A stretch of 64,000 nucleotides of DNA from DASPSM01 sp036008465 (GCA_036008465.1 DASYNP010000053.1:16009-80008), one strand, 5' to 3'. Shown: positions 16,692-26,216, numbered from the stretch's first letter. Notes: generated from the letters alone by a model not told the origin. Numbers and translations are program-made.

Positions 16692-17186
16692 TCAGGCCGG
16701 GATCGTGGCGACCAAATCGTCCGCGAGCTTTTCTAAGAGCTCGTGCGTGGTGCGCAGATCGACATGCTCGCGCGGACCGGCGTCGGCGCGCCGATAGCGG
16801 CGGAGCGTAAACAGGCCCGCCCCTTGCGACTGCAGCAGCACTTCGTAGAACGTGGTTGCGCTGTCCCGCTTGTCAGGCGATTTGGAACGGATCAAGACCT
16901 GCCGGGCGTCGACGTCGATCTCGAGCGGCCCGAGCGGCTCCATCAGATAGGTGATGCGAGCGCACAAGTCCTGCGCCCACTTCTTCAGCACGTCGGCGGC
17001 CGCGCCGCTGAGCTTGGGAACCCGCATGCGGATCTCGCGGCAGGAGCAGCTCATCGAATCGGCGGCCGTCACGTCCACCGCCAGGTCGATTCCGTCCGGT
17101 CCCCCGACGGCGACGGTCTTCGCGCCTTGCCCCAGATGTCCCGCGAGCTTGCGAATTTCGCCGATGAGTTGTTTTCCGCAAGTCAT
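16692..17186 (-). CDS. hypothetical protein
   Basis: A 164-residue soluble protein with no signal peptide or membrane segment and no domain I recognise. It starts M-T-C-G-K, has a S-C-S-C pair near residue 48, an alpha/beta-looking middle, and a C-terminal part with many Arg and Glu residues. Strong third-position GC and a well-placed ATG support it as a real gene. It lies between spoVR and queC on the same strand with gaps of about 40 and 80 bases; no functional link to either can be shown. Confidence 0.7.
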   Translation of the reverse strand: MTCGKQLIGEIRKLAGHLGQGAKTVAVGGPDGIDLAVDVTAADSMSCSCREIRMRVPKLSGAAADVLKKWAQDLCARITYLMEPLGPLEIDVDARQVLIRSKSPDKRDSATTFYEVLLQSQGAGLFTLRRYRRADAGPREHVDLRTTHELLEKLADDLVATIPA

Positions 17187-17227
17187 AATCCGGCCCCTTC
17201 TATCAATTATATCGTCCGATTGGACGG

Positions 17228-18745
17228 TTATTTCTGTTTCATTTCGTGCTGGGAACCATCAAACGAGATAATGGTCGGCTTGTCGTCGACGATCGTCTCG
17301 ACGTGCACCGGCCTCAGCCAGAGGCGCTGCAAATTTGCCAGTGTGTCGCGAGCGTAGTCGAGTTTGAGTTCGACGCCCTGGAATTTGTGCTTCAAAAACA
17401 GTTCCCCGCGGTTGCGGTAATTGCCGTCGACCACATAGATGAACGGCCGTCCATGATTGGTCAGGCCATTCAGCAGCTGCTGTTTGATCTGCGGAAAATC
17501 GCGGGAAACGATCTCGTAGTAGTTCGATTGCTCGTTGTAGGCAAAGGAGAAGAACTTGTGCTTGATGCAGAACTCGGGAGTTAAGAACGAGTCGATAAAC
17601 GTGATGTCGTTGTGGATCCGCCGAACGTCAAAGATCTTCTCCCGGCCGAGACCAAGATTTTTGTCCCACTTTTCCTTAGCGACGAGGTCATCACAGTCGT
17701 CGTACTCTGGGCCGAACTGACCCTTGTTCCAGCGCTCTTCGATGTCGCGGAACAACTCGATGCCGAGCTTGTACGGATTGAGGCGGTTGGGGCTGGTGGC
17801 CATCGTCCCGCTATGGTGGTCGGCATAATCGACGACCTCGGCGTCCGTCAGGCCATGACGGGTCATAATGGTCGAGTGCCAGTAGCTGGCCCAGCCCTCG
17901 TTCATGATCTTCGTCTGTCCCTGGGGAGCGAAGTAATACGCCTCGTCACGGACGATGGCCAGAATGTCCCGCTGCCAATCCTTGAGCGGCGCATGCTCCA
18001 AGAGGAACAGTAATATGTCGCGCATCGGCTCTTCGGGAAACGAGCGATTGTCTTCTTTGTCCTGTTGCTTCTGTTGCCGCTCTTGGGACTGGCGCTTGAT
18101 CACCTCGGGCGGATTGATGAACGAGTCCATGTAGCCCTTGGACGGAAACTTCAGGTCGTACTGAGCTTCTTCCTCTTTTGCTTTCTTCGCTTCCCGCTCG
18201 TTGACCGGCGGCGACGTGCGCTTGATGTGGGGCGCGTGCGGGTCGATGAGATCCTCGAGCGACAGGCACGCGTCGATGAAGACCTCGACGGCCTCGGACC
18301 CGTAGCGGTCGCAATAACGATTGACGCGAGCGGCGTGATTGGCCATCTCGTCGAGCATCCGGCGGTTGGTGCGGGCAAACCAGGCATTGTTCTTGAAGAA
18401 GTCGCAGTGTCCATAGACGTGGGCGATGACGAGCTTCTGGTCGCCCAACGCATTCGCCCGTAAGAGATAGGCGTAACACGGATCCGTATTGATCACCATC
18501 TCATAGATTTTCTGCAGGCCGTAGGCGTAGCCCTTGGTCAGCTCGTCGTACTCGGCTCCGAACCGCCAGTGGGGATAGCGCACGGGGAAGCCGCCGAAGG
18601 CCGCCAGCATGCTCATTTCTTCGTAGTCGACGACTTCGAAGATCGTGGGGAAAAAGTCCAGCCCATAGCTCCGCGCGCGCTCTTCAATCTCATCCTGCGC
18701 GGTCCGAATTTCGGCCGGCAGAGCGCGAGCGGCGATTTGGGTCAT
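17228..18745 (-). CDS. SpoVR family protein
   Basis: About 505 residues covering a full-length SpoVR domain. Family features seen are the N-terminal Y-G-L-D-F-F-P-T-I-F-E-V-V-D-Y-E-E-M, the R-Y-P-H-W-R-F-G motif, Y-A-Y-L-L-R-A-N, and an H-A-P-L-K-D-W-Q-R-D-I-L segment followed by the N-E-G-W-A-S-Y-W-H signature. SpoVR acts with PrkA and YeaH in starvation and stress responses (spore cortex formation in Bacillus, nitrogen-stress survival in enterics); its biochemical role is unknown. An AAGGA Shine-Dalgarno before the ATG at 18745 decides the start over a GTG at 18766. It is last in a prkA-yeaH-spoVR unit. Confidence 0.95.
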   Translation of the reverse strand: MTQIAARALPAEIRTAQDEIEERARSYGLDFFPTIFEVVDYEEMSMLAAFGGFPVRYPHWRFGAEYDELTKGYAYGLQKIYEMVINTDPCYAYLLRANALGDQKLVIAHVYGHCDFFKNNAWFARTNRRMLDEMANHAARVNRYCDRYGSEAVEVFIDACLSLEDLIDPHAPHIKRTSPPVNEREAKKAKEEEAQYDLKFPSKGYMDSFINPPEVIKRQSQERQQKQQDKEDNRSFPEEPMRDILLFLLEHAPLKDWQRDILAIVRDEAYYFAPQGQTKIMNEGWASYWHSTIMTRHGLTDAEVVDYADHHSGTMATSPNRLNPYKLGIELFRDIEERWNKGQFGPEYDDCDDLVAKEKWDKNLGLGREKIFDVRRIHNDITFIDSFLTPEFCIKHKFFSFAYNEQSNYYEIVSRDFPQIKQQLLNGLTNHGRPFIYVVDGNYRNRGELFLKHKFQGVELKLDYARDTLANLQRLWLRPVHVETIVDDKPTIISFDGSQHEMKQK

Positions 18746-18791
18746 TTTTCGTCCTTCGTCAGACACGCAAAGAGCCGGCGAGCAGCTCGGC

Positions 18792-19901
18792 TCACTTGCC
18801 CGTCCCCAGGAACTCTTTGATCGAATCGTAGATCGCTTCCTTGCCGTCGATCTCAGACAGGATCAAGTTGTCGAACTTGTCGACGACTTTCCGCAGCTCG
18901 CGGATGTAGTCGCCCGAGCCGTAGGGACTCTCGACCTGCCCGTAGCAGAACAGGTTGCTCGACGGCAACAAGTTGCTCGTGAGGGTCTTGAGGCAACTCT
19001 CGTTGTCCTCGCCCCAGTTGTCACCGTCGGAGAACTGGAAGCAATAAATGTTCCAGTCAGAGGGGGGAAAGTCGCGGGTGATGATCTGCCAGGCCACCTG
19101 GTAGGCCGACGAAATGCGGGTCCCGCCGCTCTCGCGCGTGCGGTAGAACGTGTCCTCATCGACCTCGTGGGCGGCCGCGTCGTGCACGATATATCGCCGC
19201 TGCACCCCGTCGTACTGACGCTTGAGCCAGGTATCGATCCAGAAGGCCTCGATGCGCACGATCTCTTTCTGATCGTCGGTCATCGAGCCCGAGACGTCCA
19301 TGATGTAAATCACGGCCGCGTTCGATTCGGGCTCGGTGACCGTTTTCCAGGAGCGAAACCGCTCGTCTTCCCGCATCGGGATCACGACCGGCTTCTCGAA
19401 GTTGTAATCGTCGAGCGTGACTTGCCGCTTGAGGGCCCGCTTGAACGTCCGCTTGAAATGCCGCAGGGTGTCGGGACCCGACTGCCGGATCGATGTGTAG
19501 CGATCCTTGCGGCTCTCGAGCGAATCCTTGCCCTTGGGCTCGATGCGGGGCAATTCGAGCGCTTCGCCCAGCATGTCGGCCAGCTCTTCCAGCGAGATCT
19601 CGACCTCGCGGATGTGAGCACCCGGCTGGTCGCCCGCCTGGCCCTGGCCGTCGCCGTCCTGGCCCTGCCCCTTGCCAATGGGCTGGCCAACGTCGCCTTC
19701 CCCTTGGGCAACCCCACCCGAGCCTTTTTGGCCGTGGCGGAAATGGGGAATGTCGATGGCGGGGACGGGAATGCTGACTAGCTCGCGGCCCGTGCGACCC
19801 ATCATCTCGCCGTGCGTGATGTATTTCCGCAGGTTTTCGCGAACTTTCCCCCGGAGGATTTGCTTGAAGCGGCCGAGGTCTCGATCGATGCTGCGGGCCA
19901 T
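18792..19901 (-). CDS. yeaH: DUF444 family protein (YeaH/YhbH-like), VWA-type
   Basis: A 369-residue DUF444 protein. The N-terminus has the conserved R-F-K-Q-I-x-R-x-K-V and an I-P-H-F-R-H-G segment, then a Gly/Gln/Asp-rich linker (about 58-95). The C-terminal half is a von Willebrand A-like domain with MIDAS motif D-V-S-G-S at 202-206. YeaH partners the PrkA kinase and SpoVR in a conserved stress module. It lies about 47 bases before spoVR and is separated from prkA by a large hairpin, which may set the relative dosage of the three proteins. Confidence 0.93.
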   Translation of the reverse strand: MARSIDRDLGRFKQILRGKVRENLRKYITHGEMMGRTGRELVSIPVPAIDIPHFRHGQKGSGGVAQGEGDVGQPIGKGQGQDGDGQGQAGDQPGAHIREVEISLEELADMLGEALELPRIEPKGKDSLESRKDRYTSIRQSGPDTLRHFKRTFKRALKRQVTLDDYNFEKPVVIPMREDERFRSWKTVTEPESNAAVIYIMDVSGSMTDDQKEIVRIEAFWIDTWLKRQYDGVQRRYIVHDAAAHEVDEDTFYRTRESGGTRISSAYQVAWQIITRDFPPSDWNIYCFQFSDGDNWGEDNESCLKTLTSNLLPSSNLFCYGQVESPYGSGDYIRELRKVVDKFDNLILSEIDGKEAIYDSIKEFLGTGK

Positions 19902-19907
19902 GATTCA

Positions 19908-19999
19908 GTCCAAGGTCCAAAGTCCAAGGTCCAAAGTCGGGCGAAGAGGGCCGCATCTGGCTCTCACGACCTTGGACTTTGGACGTTGGGCCTTGGACT
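19908..19999. repeat. long inverted repeat built of GTCCAAR heptads
   Basis: The left arm (19908-19939) is four tandem heptads GTCCAAG, GTCCAAA, GTCCAAG, GTCCAAA plus GTCG. The right arm (19968-19999) is its inverted counterpart with 28 of 32 bases matching, around a 28-base loop. It fills nearly the whole gap between prkA and yeaH. A second copy with the same plan is at 63692-63799. Confidence 0.9.
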
Positions 20000-20005
20000 A
20001 GCTCA

Positions 20006-22057
20006 TCAGTCGTTCTTCGTATCACCCCGGGCGAAAATGCTGGCCACATACTGCAGGACGTCGGTCGCCGATTCCTCGTTGTAGCCGTAGTTTCTGATCA
20101 GTCGGCTCTTAACGATGTCGATCTTGGCCTGCGTGTCGGCATCGACCACGTTCGAGACGAGACTGGTCAGCTTGATGGTGTCCTTCTGGTCCTCGAAGAG
20201 TTTCATCTCGAGGGCCTTTTGCAGCCGCTCGTTCGTGCGGTAGTTGAACGTCTTGCCGTCGAGAGCCAACGCGCCGATGTAGTTCATGATCTCGCGGCGG
20301 AAGTCGTCTTTGCGGGTGTCGGGGATGTCGATCTTTTCCTCGATCGACCGCATCAAGCGTTCATCCGGTTCCTCGGGCTGGCCGGTGAACTTGTTGCGGA
20401 CTTTTTCCCGCTGCGTGTAGGCCTTCACGTTGTCGATGTAGTTGGAACAGAGCCGCGTGAGCGCTTCCTCGTCGGCAGCGATCGCCCGTTGCACTTCGTT
20501 TTTCACAATGTCGGTGTACTCGTCTTTTGTGACGCCGATCAGCTGCCGGTAGCGCTCGCGGACCTCTTCGCTGTGGATCAGCGAATGGTGCTTGAGCCCC
20601 TCTTCCAGCTCGTTCATCACCATGAACGGATTGAGATTGGTCGAGTCGGCGTTCGTCACCAGGGCGTTGGAAATCTTGTCCTGCACATACCGCGGCGAGA
20701 TGCCGAGCATGCCCTCGCTCTTGGCCTCTTTGCGCAATTGGGCCACGTTGTCCGACGTGAAGCCCGGCAGCGTCTTGCCGTTGTAGAGCTTCAGCTTCTG
20801 CAACAGCGTGAGGCCGGCATTCTTAGGATCTTCGAGCCGCGTCAGGACGGCCCACATGGCGGCCATCTCGAGAGTGTGCGGCGCGATGTGCTTGCCGCGG
20901 ACCCGCTTGGAGTTGTAGTCCTTCTCGTAAATCTTCTGCTCGTCGTTCAACTTCGTGACGTACGGGATGTCGATTTTCACCGTGCGGTCGCGAAGCGCCT
21001 CCATGAACTCGTTGGACTGCAGCTTGCGATACTCGGGCTCGTTGGTGTGCCCGACGATGACCGTGTCGATGTCTGTCTGGGCGAACTTTTTCGGCTTGAT
21101 CTTGTGCTCTTGCGAGGCGCCCAGGAGGTCGTAGAGAAACGCGACATCGAGCTTCAGCACTTCGATGAATTCGATCACGCCCCGGTTGGCGACGTTGAAT
21201 TCGCCGTCGAAATTGAAGGCCCGCGGATCGCTCTCGCTGCCAAACTCGGCGATCTTGCGATAATTGATGTCGCCGGTCAGTTCAGTGGAATCCTGGTTTT
21301 TTTCGTCCTTCGGCTGGAAGGTGCCGATGCCGATGCGGTCCGGCTCCGAAAGAGTCAGCCGTTTGACGACGATCTGCTCGACTGCCTTTGTCCAGTCGCC
21401 CCCGGCCCGCTCGAGGCGTTCCTTGAACGTGAAGCGGCACAACGGGCACAGCTCGCCCACGATCTCAATGCCGTAGTGTTCGCCGTTGGTCAGGTCTTGC
21501 TTCTCATTGAGGAAGCGGACCAGCTCGGGTCGGGCTTCCTCGGGCACCAGATTGAGTGGCTCCTCGTGCATCGGGCACCAGAGAACTGACCCGTCGTCGT
21601 TCTTCCAGCCGTAGGTGAAGAGTGCGCCGTCTTCCGTGCGGCTATAGCGCTCCAGCCCGCGCTTGAGCAGGCGGGCGATTGTGCTCTTGGAGCTGCCGAC
21701 CGGTCCGTGCAACAGCAGAACGCGCCGTTCGCTGCCGTATTTGAGCGCGGCACTTCGAAAGACGTTGACGATTTCCATCAGCGGCCGGGTGAGGCCGAAG
21801 ATGGCGTCGGCCCCGCCGTTTTCGGGGTCGTCGAAGAACCGATAGCGGATCCAGCCGTCTTTGCTCCCCTCAACCGGCGTCGTGCCGTAAGAGAGGATCA
21901 TGTCGTACAGCCGCTGGTAGGCCGTGCGGGTGACCCTGGGGTTCTTGCGAACGATATCGAGATATTCGTCGAACGAGCCATGCCAGTGCTCCTGGCGATA
22001 GCCGTCGAAGTTCTGGGACTTCGAGATACGTTCGAGGACGGCGCGAGCGTCTCCCAC
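20006..22057 (-). CDS. prkA: PrkA family serine protein kinase
   Basis: About 683 residues. The N-terminal AAA-like domain has Walker A G-P-V-G-S-S-K-S-T (about 118-126), the F-D-E-Y-L motif near the start, and an E-L-C-P-L-C segment. The C-terminal PrkA domain contains R-x-x-F-T-G-Q-P-E-E-P-D-E-R-L-M and the I-x-x-A-D-E-E-A-L-T-R-L region. PrkA is the kinase (or AAA protease-like) partner of YeaH and SpoVR. The start is GTG at 22057: it is preceded by AAGGAG at 7 bases, while the earlier in-frame TTG at 22081 would put that Shine-Dalgarno inside the gene. Confidence 0.95.
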   Translation of the reverse strand: MGDARAVLERISKSQNFDGYRQEHWHGSFDEYLDIVRKNPRVTRTAYQRLYDMILSYGTTPVEGSKDGWIRYRFFDDPENGGADAIFGLTRPLMEIVNVFRSAALKYGSERRVLLLHGPVGSSKSTIARLLKRGLERYSRTEDGALFTYGWKNDDGSVLWCPMHEEPLNLVPEEARPELVRFLNEKQDLTNGEHYGIEIVGELCPLCRFTFKERLERAGGDWTKAVEQIVVKRLTLSEPDRIGIGTFQPKDEKNQDSTELTGDINYRKIAEFGSESDPRAFNFDGEFNVANRGVIEFIEVLKLDVAFLYDLLGASQEHKIKPKKFAQTDIDTVIVGHTNEPEYRKLQSNEFMEALRDRTVKIDIPYVTKLNDEQKIYEKDYNSKRVRGKHIAPHTLEMAAMWAVLTRLEDPKNAGLTLLQKLKLYNGKTLPGFTSDNVAQLRKEAKSEGMLGISPRYVQDKISNALVTNADSTNLNPFMVMNELEEGLKHHSLIHSEEVRERYRQLIGVTKDEYTDIVKNEVQRAIAADEEALTRLCSNYIDNVKAYTQREKVRNKFTGQPEEPDERLMRSIEEKIDIPDTRKDDFRREIMNYIGALALDGKTFNYRTNERLQKALEMKLFEDQKDTIKLTSLVSNVVDADTQAKIDIVKSRLIRNYGYNEESATDVLQYVASIFARGDTKND

Positions 22058-22575
22058 GGAACCACTCCTTGTGCTGCCCAAATCTTATGCTCGGTCCCCG
22101 TTTCCGGCTGTCGGGACCGCGCATTTCAAGGCGCCTCGTCCGACTGGAATGGATTCACAGTCCGCGAGGTGCGGGGTGTGACCATCCCTGGTCCGGTAAT
22201 CAACTTGTGAGGAAATGGGAACTGGGCGTTAGACGGCTTGAGTCGGCGCGACCCCAAGCCAAAGGGCCACTTCCACGCGGATGCCACATTTTCGGTGAGC
22301 ACCCTGAATTATCGCAATTCTCGTACCCCTGGCAATATCAATGTCGGTGCATGGAATTGGCGCCTTCTCGATTCTACGCTCTGAATTCGAGGCTTGTTGG
22401 GCTCCGTCGCCGCAGGTCGCCGGTTTCGTCGCGGTCGGTTCACGTTGGCGCCGTTTTTCGTGACCCCCGGTCGCGACTCAATTAGAATCGACCTCAAATC
22501 GAGACCATTCGATTCGGCTGGCTTTCGACAAGTTCAGGCCCCTTGGCAGTTTGGTTCCGACCGAGATTGACGAGT
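22058..22575. other. divergent intergenic region prkA / aroB
   Basis: About 520 bases between the divergent prkA and aroB genes. The short frames here lack codon bias and I could not support any gene. The region must carry both promoters; one candidate -10 for aroB is listed separately. Confidence 0.6.
22482..22487 (+). promoter_or_regulatory. possible -10 box (TAGAAT) for aroB
   Basis: TAGAAT occurs about 90 bases before the aroB ATG in an AATTAGAATCGACC context. A -35 element is not obvious. The same hexamer recurs in the start modules near 62826 and 63589. Confidence 0.35.
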
Positions 22576-23739
22576 ATGACTTCCTCCGAGGTCTCCAATT
22601 CGAGTTGCTCGACCGTTGGGGTCTCGCTCGGGTCGCGCAGCTACGAAATTGTGATCGTCACCGGACAACTGGCCGCGTGGGCCGAGCGGCTCAATCAGTG
22701 GATCCTCAACCGCCCGCAGTTTTCCGCGGGTTCCTCATCCCCCGGCAAGGCGTTGATTGTCACTGACGGCCACGTCGGCTCAACCCACGCTCGATCTGCG
22801 GAGGACAGCCTCAAAGGGGCCGGATGGACGACTGCACGTGTCGAGCTCGAGCCGGGAGAACAGTCAAAGACCCTTGAATCGGCAGCCCGGCTTTACGACG
22901 CGCTCGCCGAAACGAAGGCCGACCGACGCACGGTCGTCGTCGCCGTCGGAGGGGGAGTCGTGGGAGACACGGCTGGATTTGCAGCGGCGACCTACGCGCG
23001 CGGCCTGCCGTTCGTGCAAATTCCCACGACGCTTTTGGCGCAGGTCGACAGCTCGGTGGGGGGCAAGGTTGGCGTCAATCACGCGCGCGGAAAGAATTTG
23101 ATCGGTGCGTTCCACCAGCCTATCGGTGTCTTTATCGACACCTCGACCCTCGCCACCCTGGCCGAACGAGACTACCGCTGCGGGCTGGCTGAGGTCATCA
23201 AATATGGCGCCAGCCTCGATCTCGATTTCTTGATGTACCTGGAAGCGCATGTCGACGGTCTCAACGCGCGCGGGCCCGACGTTCTGCGTCATGTCATCGC
23301 GCGCAGTTGCCAGCTCAAGGCCGGCATCGTTGAGCAGGACGAGCAGGAGCTTACTGGACTGAGAGCCCTGCTCAATTACGGCCACACGTTCGCGCACGCC
23401 TACGAGGCGCTCTTGGGATATGGAACGCTGTTGCACGGCGAAGCGGTCGCCATCGGCATGGTGCACGCGAGCGAGCTCGCTGAACGCTTAGGTCGCATCG
23501 ATTCTTCGGTCACACACAGGCTCGTGCGATTGCTGCAAGCGGTTCACCTTCCGACCGCCCTTCCCCCCAATTCGCTCGAGGTCGACGGGGTGCTTGATCG
23601 AATGCGTCTGGATAAGAAAACAGTCGGCGGAAAACTGCGGTTCGTCCTGCCGACGTCGATGGGGCAAGTCGAATTCGTCGACTCGGTTCCCGAAGCGGCG
23701 GTGCGGTCCGTGCTCTCCGACATCTTGAAGCCGGAATAG
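22576..23739 (+). CDS. aroB: 3-dehydroquinate synthase
   Basis: About 387 residues of the AroB family, which converts DAHP to 3-dehydroquinate in the shikimate pathway using NAD and a divalent metal. Seen are the E-Q-S-K-T motif, the NAD-binding G-G-G-V-V-G-D-T-A-G-F-A-A-A, the P-T-T-L-L-A-Q-V-D-S-S-V-G-G-K segment, K-N-L-I-G-A-F-H-Q-P, and the metal ligands in N-Y-G-H-T-F-A-H-A and L-H-G-E-A-V. I chose the ATG at 22576, since the extra 11 residues of the longer frame are not part of the fold. dprA follows 15 bases downstream. Confidence 0.95.
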   Translation: MTSSEVSNSSCSTVGVSLGSRSYEIVIVTGQLAAWAERLNQWILNRPQFSAGSSSPGKALIVTDGHVGSTHARSAEDSLKGAGWTTARVELEPGEQSKTLESAARLYDALAETKADRRTVVVAVGGGVVGDTAGFAAATYARGLPFVQIPTTLLAQVDSSVGGKVGVNHARGKNLIGAFHQPIGVFIDTSTLATLAERDYRCGLAEVIKYGASLDLDFLMYLEAHVDGLNARGPDVLRHVIARSCQLKAGIVEQDEQELTGLRALLNYGHTFAHAYEALLGYGTLLHGEAVAIGMVHASELAERLGRIDSSVTHRLVRLLQAVHLPTALPPNSLEVDGVLDRMRLDKKTVGGKLRFVLPTSMGQVEFVDSVPEAAVRSVLSDILKPE

Positions 23740-23754
23740 CCAGAAAGGGCCGTC

Positions 23755-24912
23755 ATGTCGGATCCGCCGTCGGCCGGTCTCCCCTTTAAAAGCGACGAGC
23801 CTGGTGATTCTGACCTGATCGACGCCCTGAGACTCAATCTGGTTCCCGGCATCGGCCCACGGTTGCAGCAAACACTCGAGGCAGCCTTTGGTTCGCCGTC
23901 CGCCATCCTCCGTGCAAGCCTCGCCGAGCTGCAACAAGTCGACGGGATCGGACCCAAGCTCGCGGCGGCGATCGTCGAGCATCGAAATGCGGACGCCGCG
24001 ATCCGCGAAATCGAGCGCTGCCGACAGGCCAACATTCAGTTGCTGCGGAAAGCGGCGCCCGAATATCCCCGTATGCTCGCGCAGATCTGCGACCCGCCGA
24101 GCGTGCTCTATTGTCGCGGCCGTCTGGAGCCGAGGGACGAGGTGGCCATCGCCATCGTCGGCTCGCGTCGCTGTTCGGTCTACGGAAGACAGCAGGCGGA
24201 GCGGTTTGCCAGCGCACTGGCACGGGCGGGTGCGACGGTGATCAGCGGGCTGGCTCGCGGGATCGACGCGGCGGCCCACCGTGGCGCGCTCGAGGCAGGC
24301 GGACGCACGATTGCCGTTGCCGCGACGGGCTTAGCCAAGGTCTATCCGCCGGAGCACAAAGAGTTGGCTGCCCAGATCGCGGAGCAAGGCGGAGTCGTCT
24401 CCGAGTCCTGCCTGGATCAAGAACCGATTGCCGGACTGTTCCCGCAACGAAACCGCATCATCAGCGGGATGTCATTGGGCGTGATCATTATCGAGGCCAC
24501 GCGCACCAGTGGAGCCTTGCACACCGCACGCCACGCGCTGGAACAGGGGCGAGAAGTCTTTGCCGTGCCGGGACGGATTGACAGCCTGACCAGCGAAGGC
24601 TGTCACGACCTGATTCGCGACGGAGTGCCGCTTGCTCGCGGCGTCGACGATGTGCTCGAAGCGCTCGGGCCGCTGCTTTCGCCGGTCAAATGCACCGAGA
24701 GAGAGGACGTTCATACCCCGCGCGAACTGACCCTCAGCCAGCAGGAGCGGACGATCCTCAATCTCGTCACGGTCGATCCGCGATTGATCGATGAAGTCGT
24801 TCGCGACTCGGCCCTCGAATCGTCCCGCGTTTTGGCGACCCTGACGGTGCTCGAAATGAAGCGACTACTCCGCCGGCTTCCGGGGGGCTACGTGATGCGG
24901 ACGGGGTACTGA
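23755..24912 (+). CDS. dprA: DNA-processing protein DprA
   Basis: A 385-residue DprA/Smf protein. Residues about 20-80 form helix-hairpin-helix motifs (L-V-P-G-I-G-P-R and V-D-G-I-G-P-K). The Rossmann-like DprA core follows with I-V-G-S-R-R, S-G-L-A-R-G-I-D-A-A-A-H, and P-Q-R-N-R-I-I-S-G-M-S, and a winged-helix-like C-terminus ends the protein. DprA loads RecA onto incoming single-stranded DNA during transformation. The gene is coupled to aroB; comEA or other competence genes are not seen nearby. Confidence 0.95.
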   Translation: MSDPPSAGLPFKSDEPGDSDLIDALRLNLVPGIGPRLQQTLEAAFGSPSAILRASLAELQQVDGIGPKLAAAIVEHRNADAAIREIERCRQANIQLLRKAAPEYPRMLAQICDPPSVLYCRGRLEPRDEVAIAIVGSRRCSVYGRQQAERFASALARAGATVISGLARGIDAAAHRGALEAGGRTIAVAATGLAKVYPPEHKELAAQIAEQGGVVSESCLDQEPIAGLFPQRNRIISGMSLGVIIIEATRTSGALHTARHALEQGREVFAVPGRIDSLTSEGCHDLIRDGVPLARGVDDVLEALGPLLSPVKCTEREDVHTPRELTLSQQERTILNLVTVDPRLIDEVVRDSALESSRVLATLTVLEMKRLLRRLPGGYVMRTGY

Positions 24913-24965
24913 ATTACAGGCCTGGTCGGGGGCCGGTGGGAGTTCTTTCTGCCGTCGCCGTGACG

Positions 24966-26204
24966 TCAGCGTCGAGCCTGCGGGTCGGTTGGCCGAACGG
25001 CAAACGCGTAGAACTCACACGATGCGCCGGGCTTGAAGTCGTTGTCGACGCAAATCCAAAGGAGCTTACGCTCGTCGGGCAGCGACGGCCCCCAGGCGAG
25101 TCCTTCCTGCTTTTGCGCGAGCTGTGGGCCGGCCAGTCCGCAACGCGAGTCGAGGAAATCGATGAACACCGACTTGCGGACGGGCTTCACGCCTTGGGGG
25201 AGCTTCTTGGGAGCTAACGACTCAATCGAGCTGACGTCGCTGGCTCCGGCCAGATCGATCTTCATGATTTTCTTGAATGCGGCGCTTTGCCCCTCCTGTC
25301 CGTCGCGCTCGATAACCAGAAATCGGTGATCATCGACGGCCAGGATCTCGCACGTCTTATTTCCTTCGCGTTCCAGTTGGTACACAAACTCGCGGGTCGC
25401 GCCGTCCGCCAGGCTGATTTCCAACAATCGGCAGTTAAGTCCTTTGATCTTGCCCTTCTTCGATCGTTGCCCGTCCTGCAGAAGCGGCAGTTGAATCAGT
25501 GCGTAGACCCGTTTGCCATCGCGGCTAATGGCCAGGCTCTCGAAGCCGGCATTCGCGACGCGACCCGATTTGTTGGCGCTGACTTCTTCTTCCTTGCTGG
25601 CGGCCGGGTGCGCGATCGAATATCGGGCCGGCACGTCGAGAGCGCGAATCTGGTGCCCGGTGGAATCGAACTCGAAGATGTACGGGCCGTACTCATCGGA
25701 GATGAAGACCGAACCCGAAGGACCGAGTCGAATGCCTTCCGGGTCGAACCGGTGATTGCCATCGGGTCCTTTGGGATCGAACGCGGTGGACACGCCCAGC
25801 AGCGGCTTCCCGTCCGTCGCCGTCAGCAGGGTTGTCCCAACCACGCGGGCGGAACCCTTCGAGCTCCCGGCTCCGGGGGGCTTAAGCTCGATCATCTGCC
25901 ATCGGCAACGGTAGCGCGCGCTGCCGTCCCCCGGTCCGCGGTCTGGCAGCACGAAGTAGACGTCGTCGCGCCCTGAATACTCGAGCGCCGAGAGACCCCC
26001 GAGCTGATTGTGAGGCACGTTGCCCTGCAGTACGTCGGTCAATCCAGACTTATCCATGGTTCCCGGCGGCAGTTCCACTTTCCCAAGAAATTGGGTTTCT
26101 TCATCCGCCCGTGCCGGGCTGCCGAGGCTAACCAAGCATCCCACGAATAATCCGGCAGCAAGCAGTCTTGCGGAGCTTGAGACGGAAAGCCAGGTTCTGT
26201 TCAT
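24966..26204 (-). CDS. esterase-like activity of phytase family protein, exported
   Basis: About 412 residues with a signal peptide (residues 1-33, ending P-A-R-A-D). It has a beta-propeller-like phytase/esterase pattern: G-G-L-S-A-L-E-Y near 75, the F-D-P-E-G-I-R motif, I-S-D-E-Y-G-P-Y-I-F, A-N-A-G-F-E-S-L-A-I, and a closing Q-E-G-L-A-W-G-P segment. The family (PF13449) is annotated for phosphoester or lactone-type activity but the substrate is unproven. The ATG at 26204 is chosen; upstream frame lies in the DUF1559 terminator and is spurious. Confidence 0.85.
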   Translation of the reverse strand: MNRTWLSVSSSARLLAAGLFVGCLVSLGSPARADEETQFLGKVELPPGTMDKSGLTDVLQGNVPHNQLGGLSALEYSGRDDVYFVLPDRGPGDGSARYRCRWQMIELKPPGAGSSKGSARVVGTTLLTATDGKPLLGVSTAFDPKGPDGNHRFDPEGIRLGPSGSVFISDEYGPYIFEFDSTGHQIRALDVPARYSIAHPAASKEEEVSANKSGRVANAGFESLAISRDGKRVYALIQLPLLQDGQRSKKGKIKGLNCRLLEISLADGATREFVYQLEREGNKTCEILAVDDHRFLVIERDGQEGQSAAFKKIMKIDLAGASDVSSIESLAPKKLPQGVKPVRKSVFIDFLDSRCGLAGPQLAQKQEGLAWGPSLPDERKLLWICVDNDFKPGASCEFYAFAVRPTDPQARR

Positions 26205-26216
26205 AACGATGCTTTC

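Noticed and set aside
19979..21589. 536-residue plus-strand frame across prkA
   Set aside because: Antisense to prkA, which has Walker motifs and a Shine-Dalgarno; the frame's protein has no domain.
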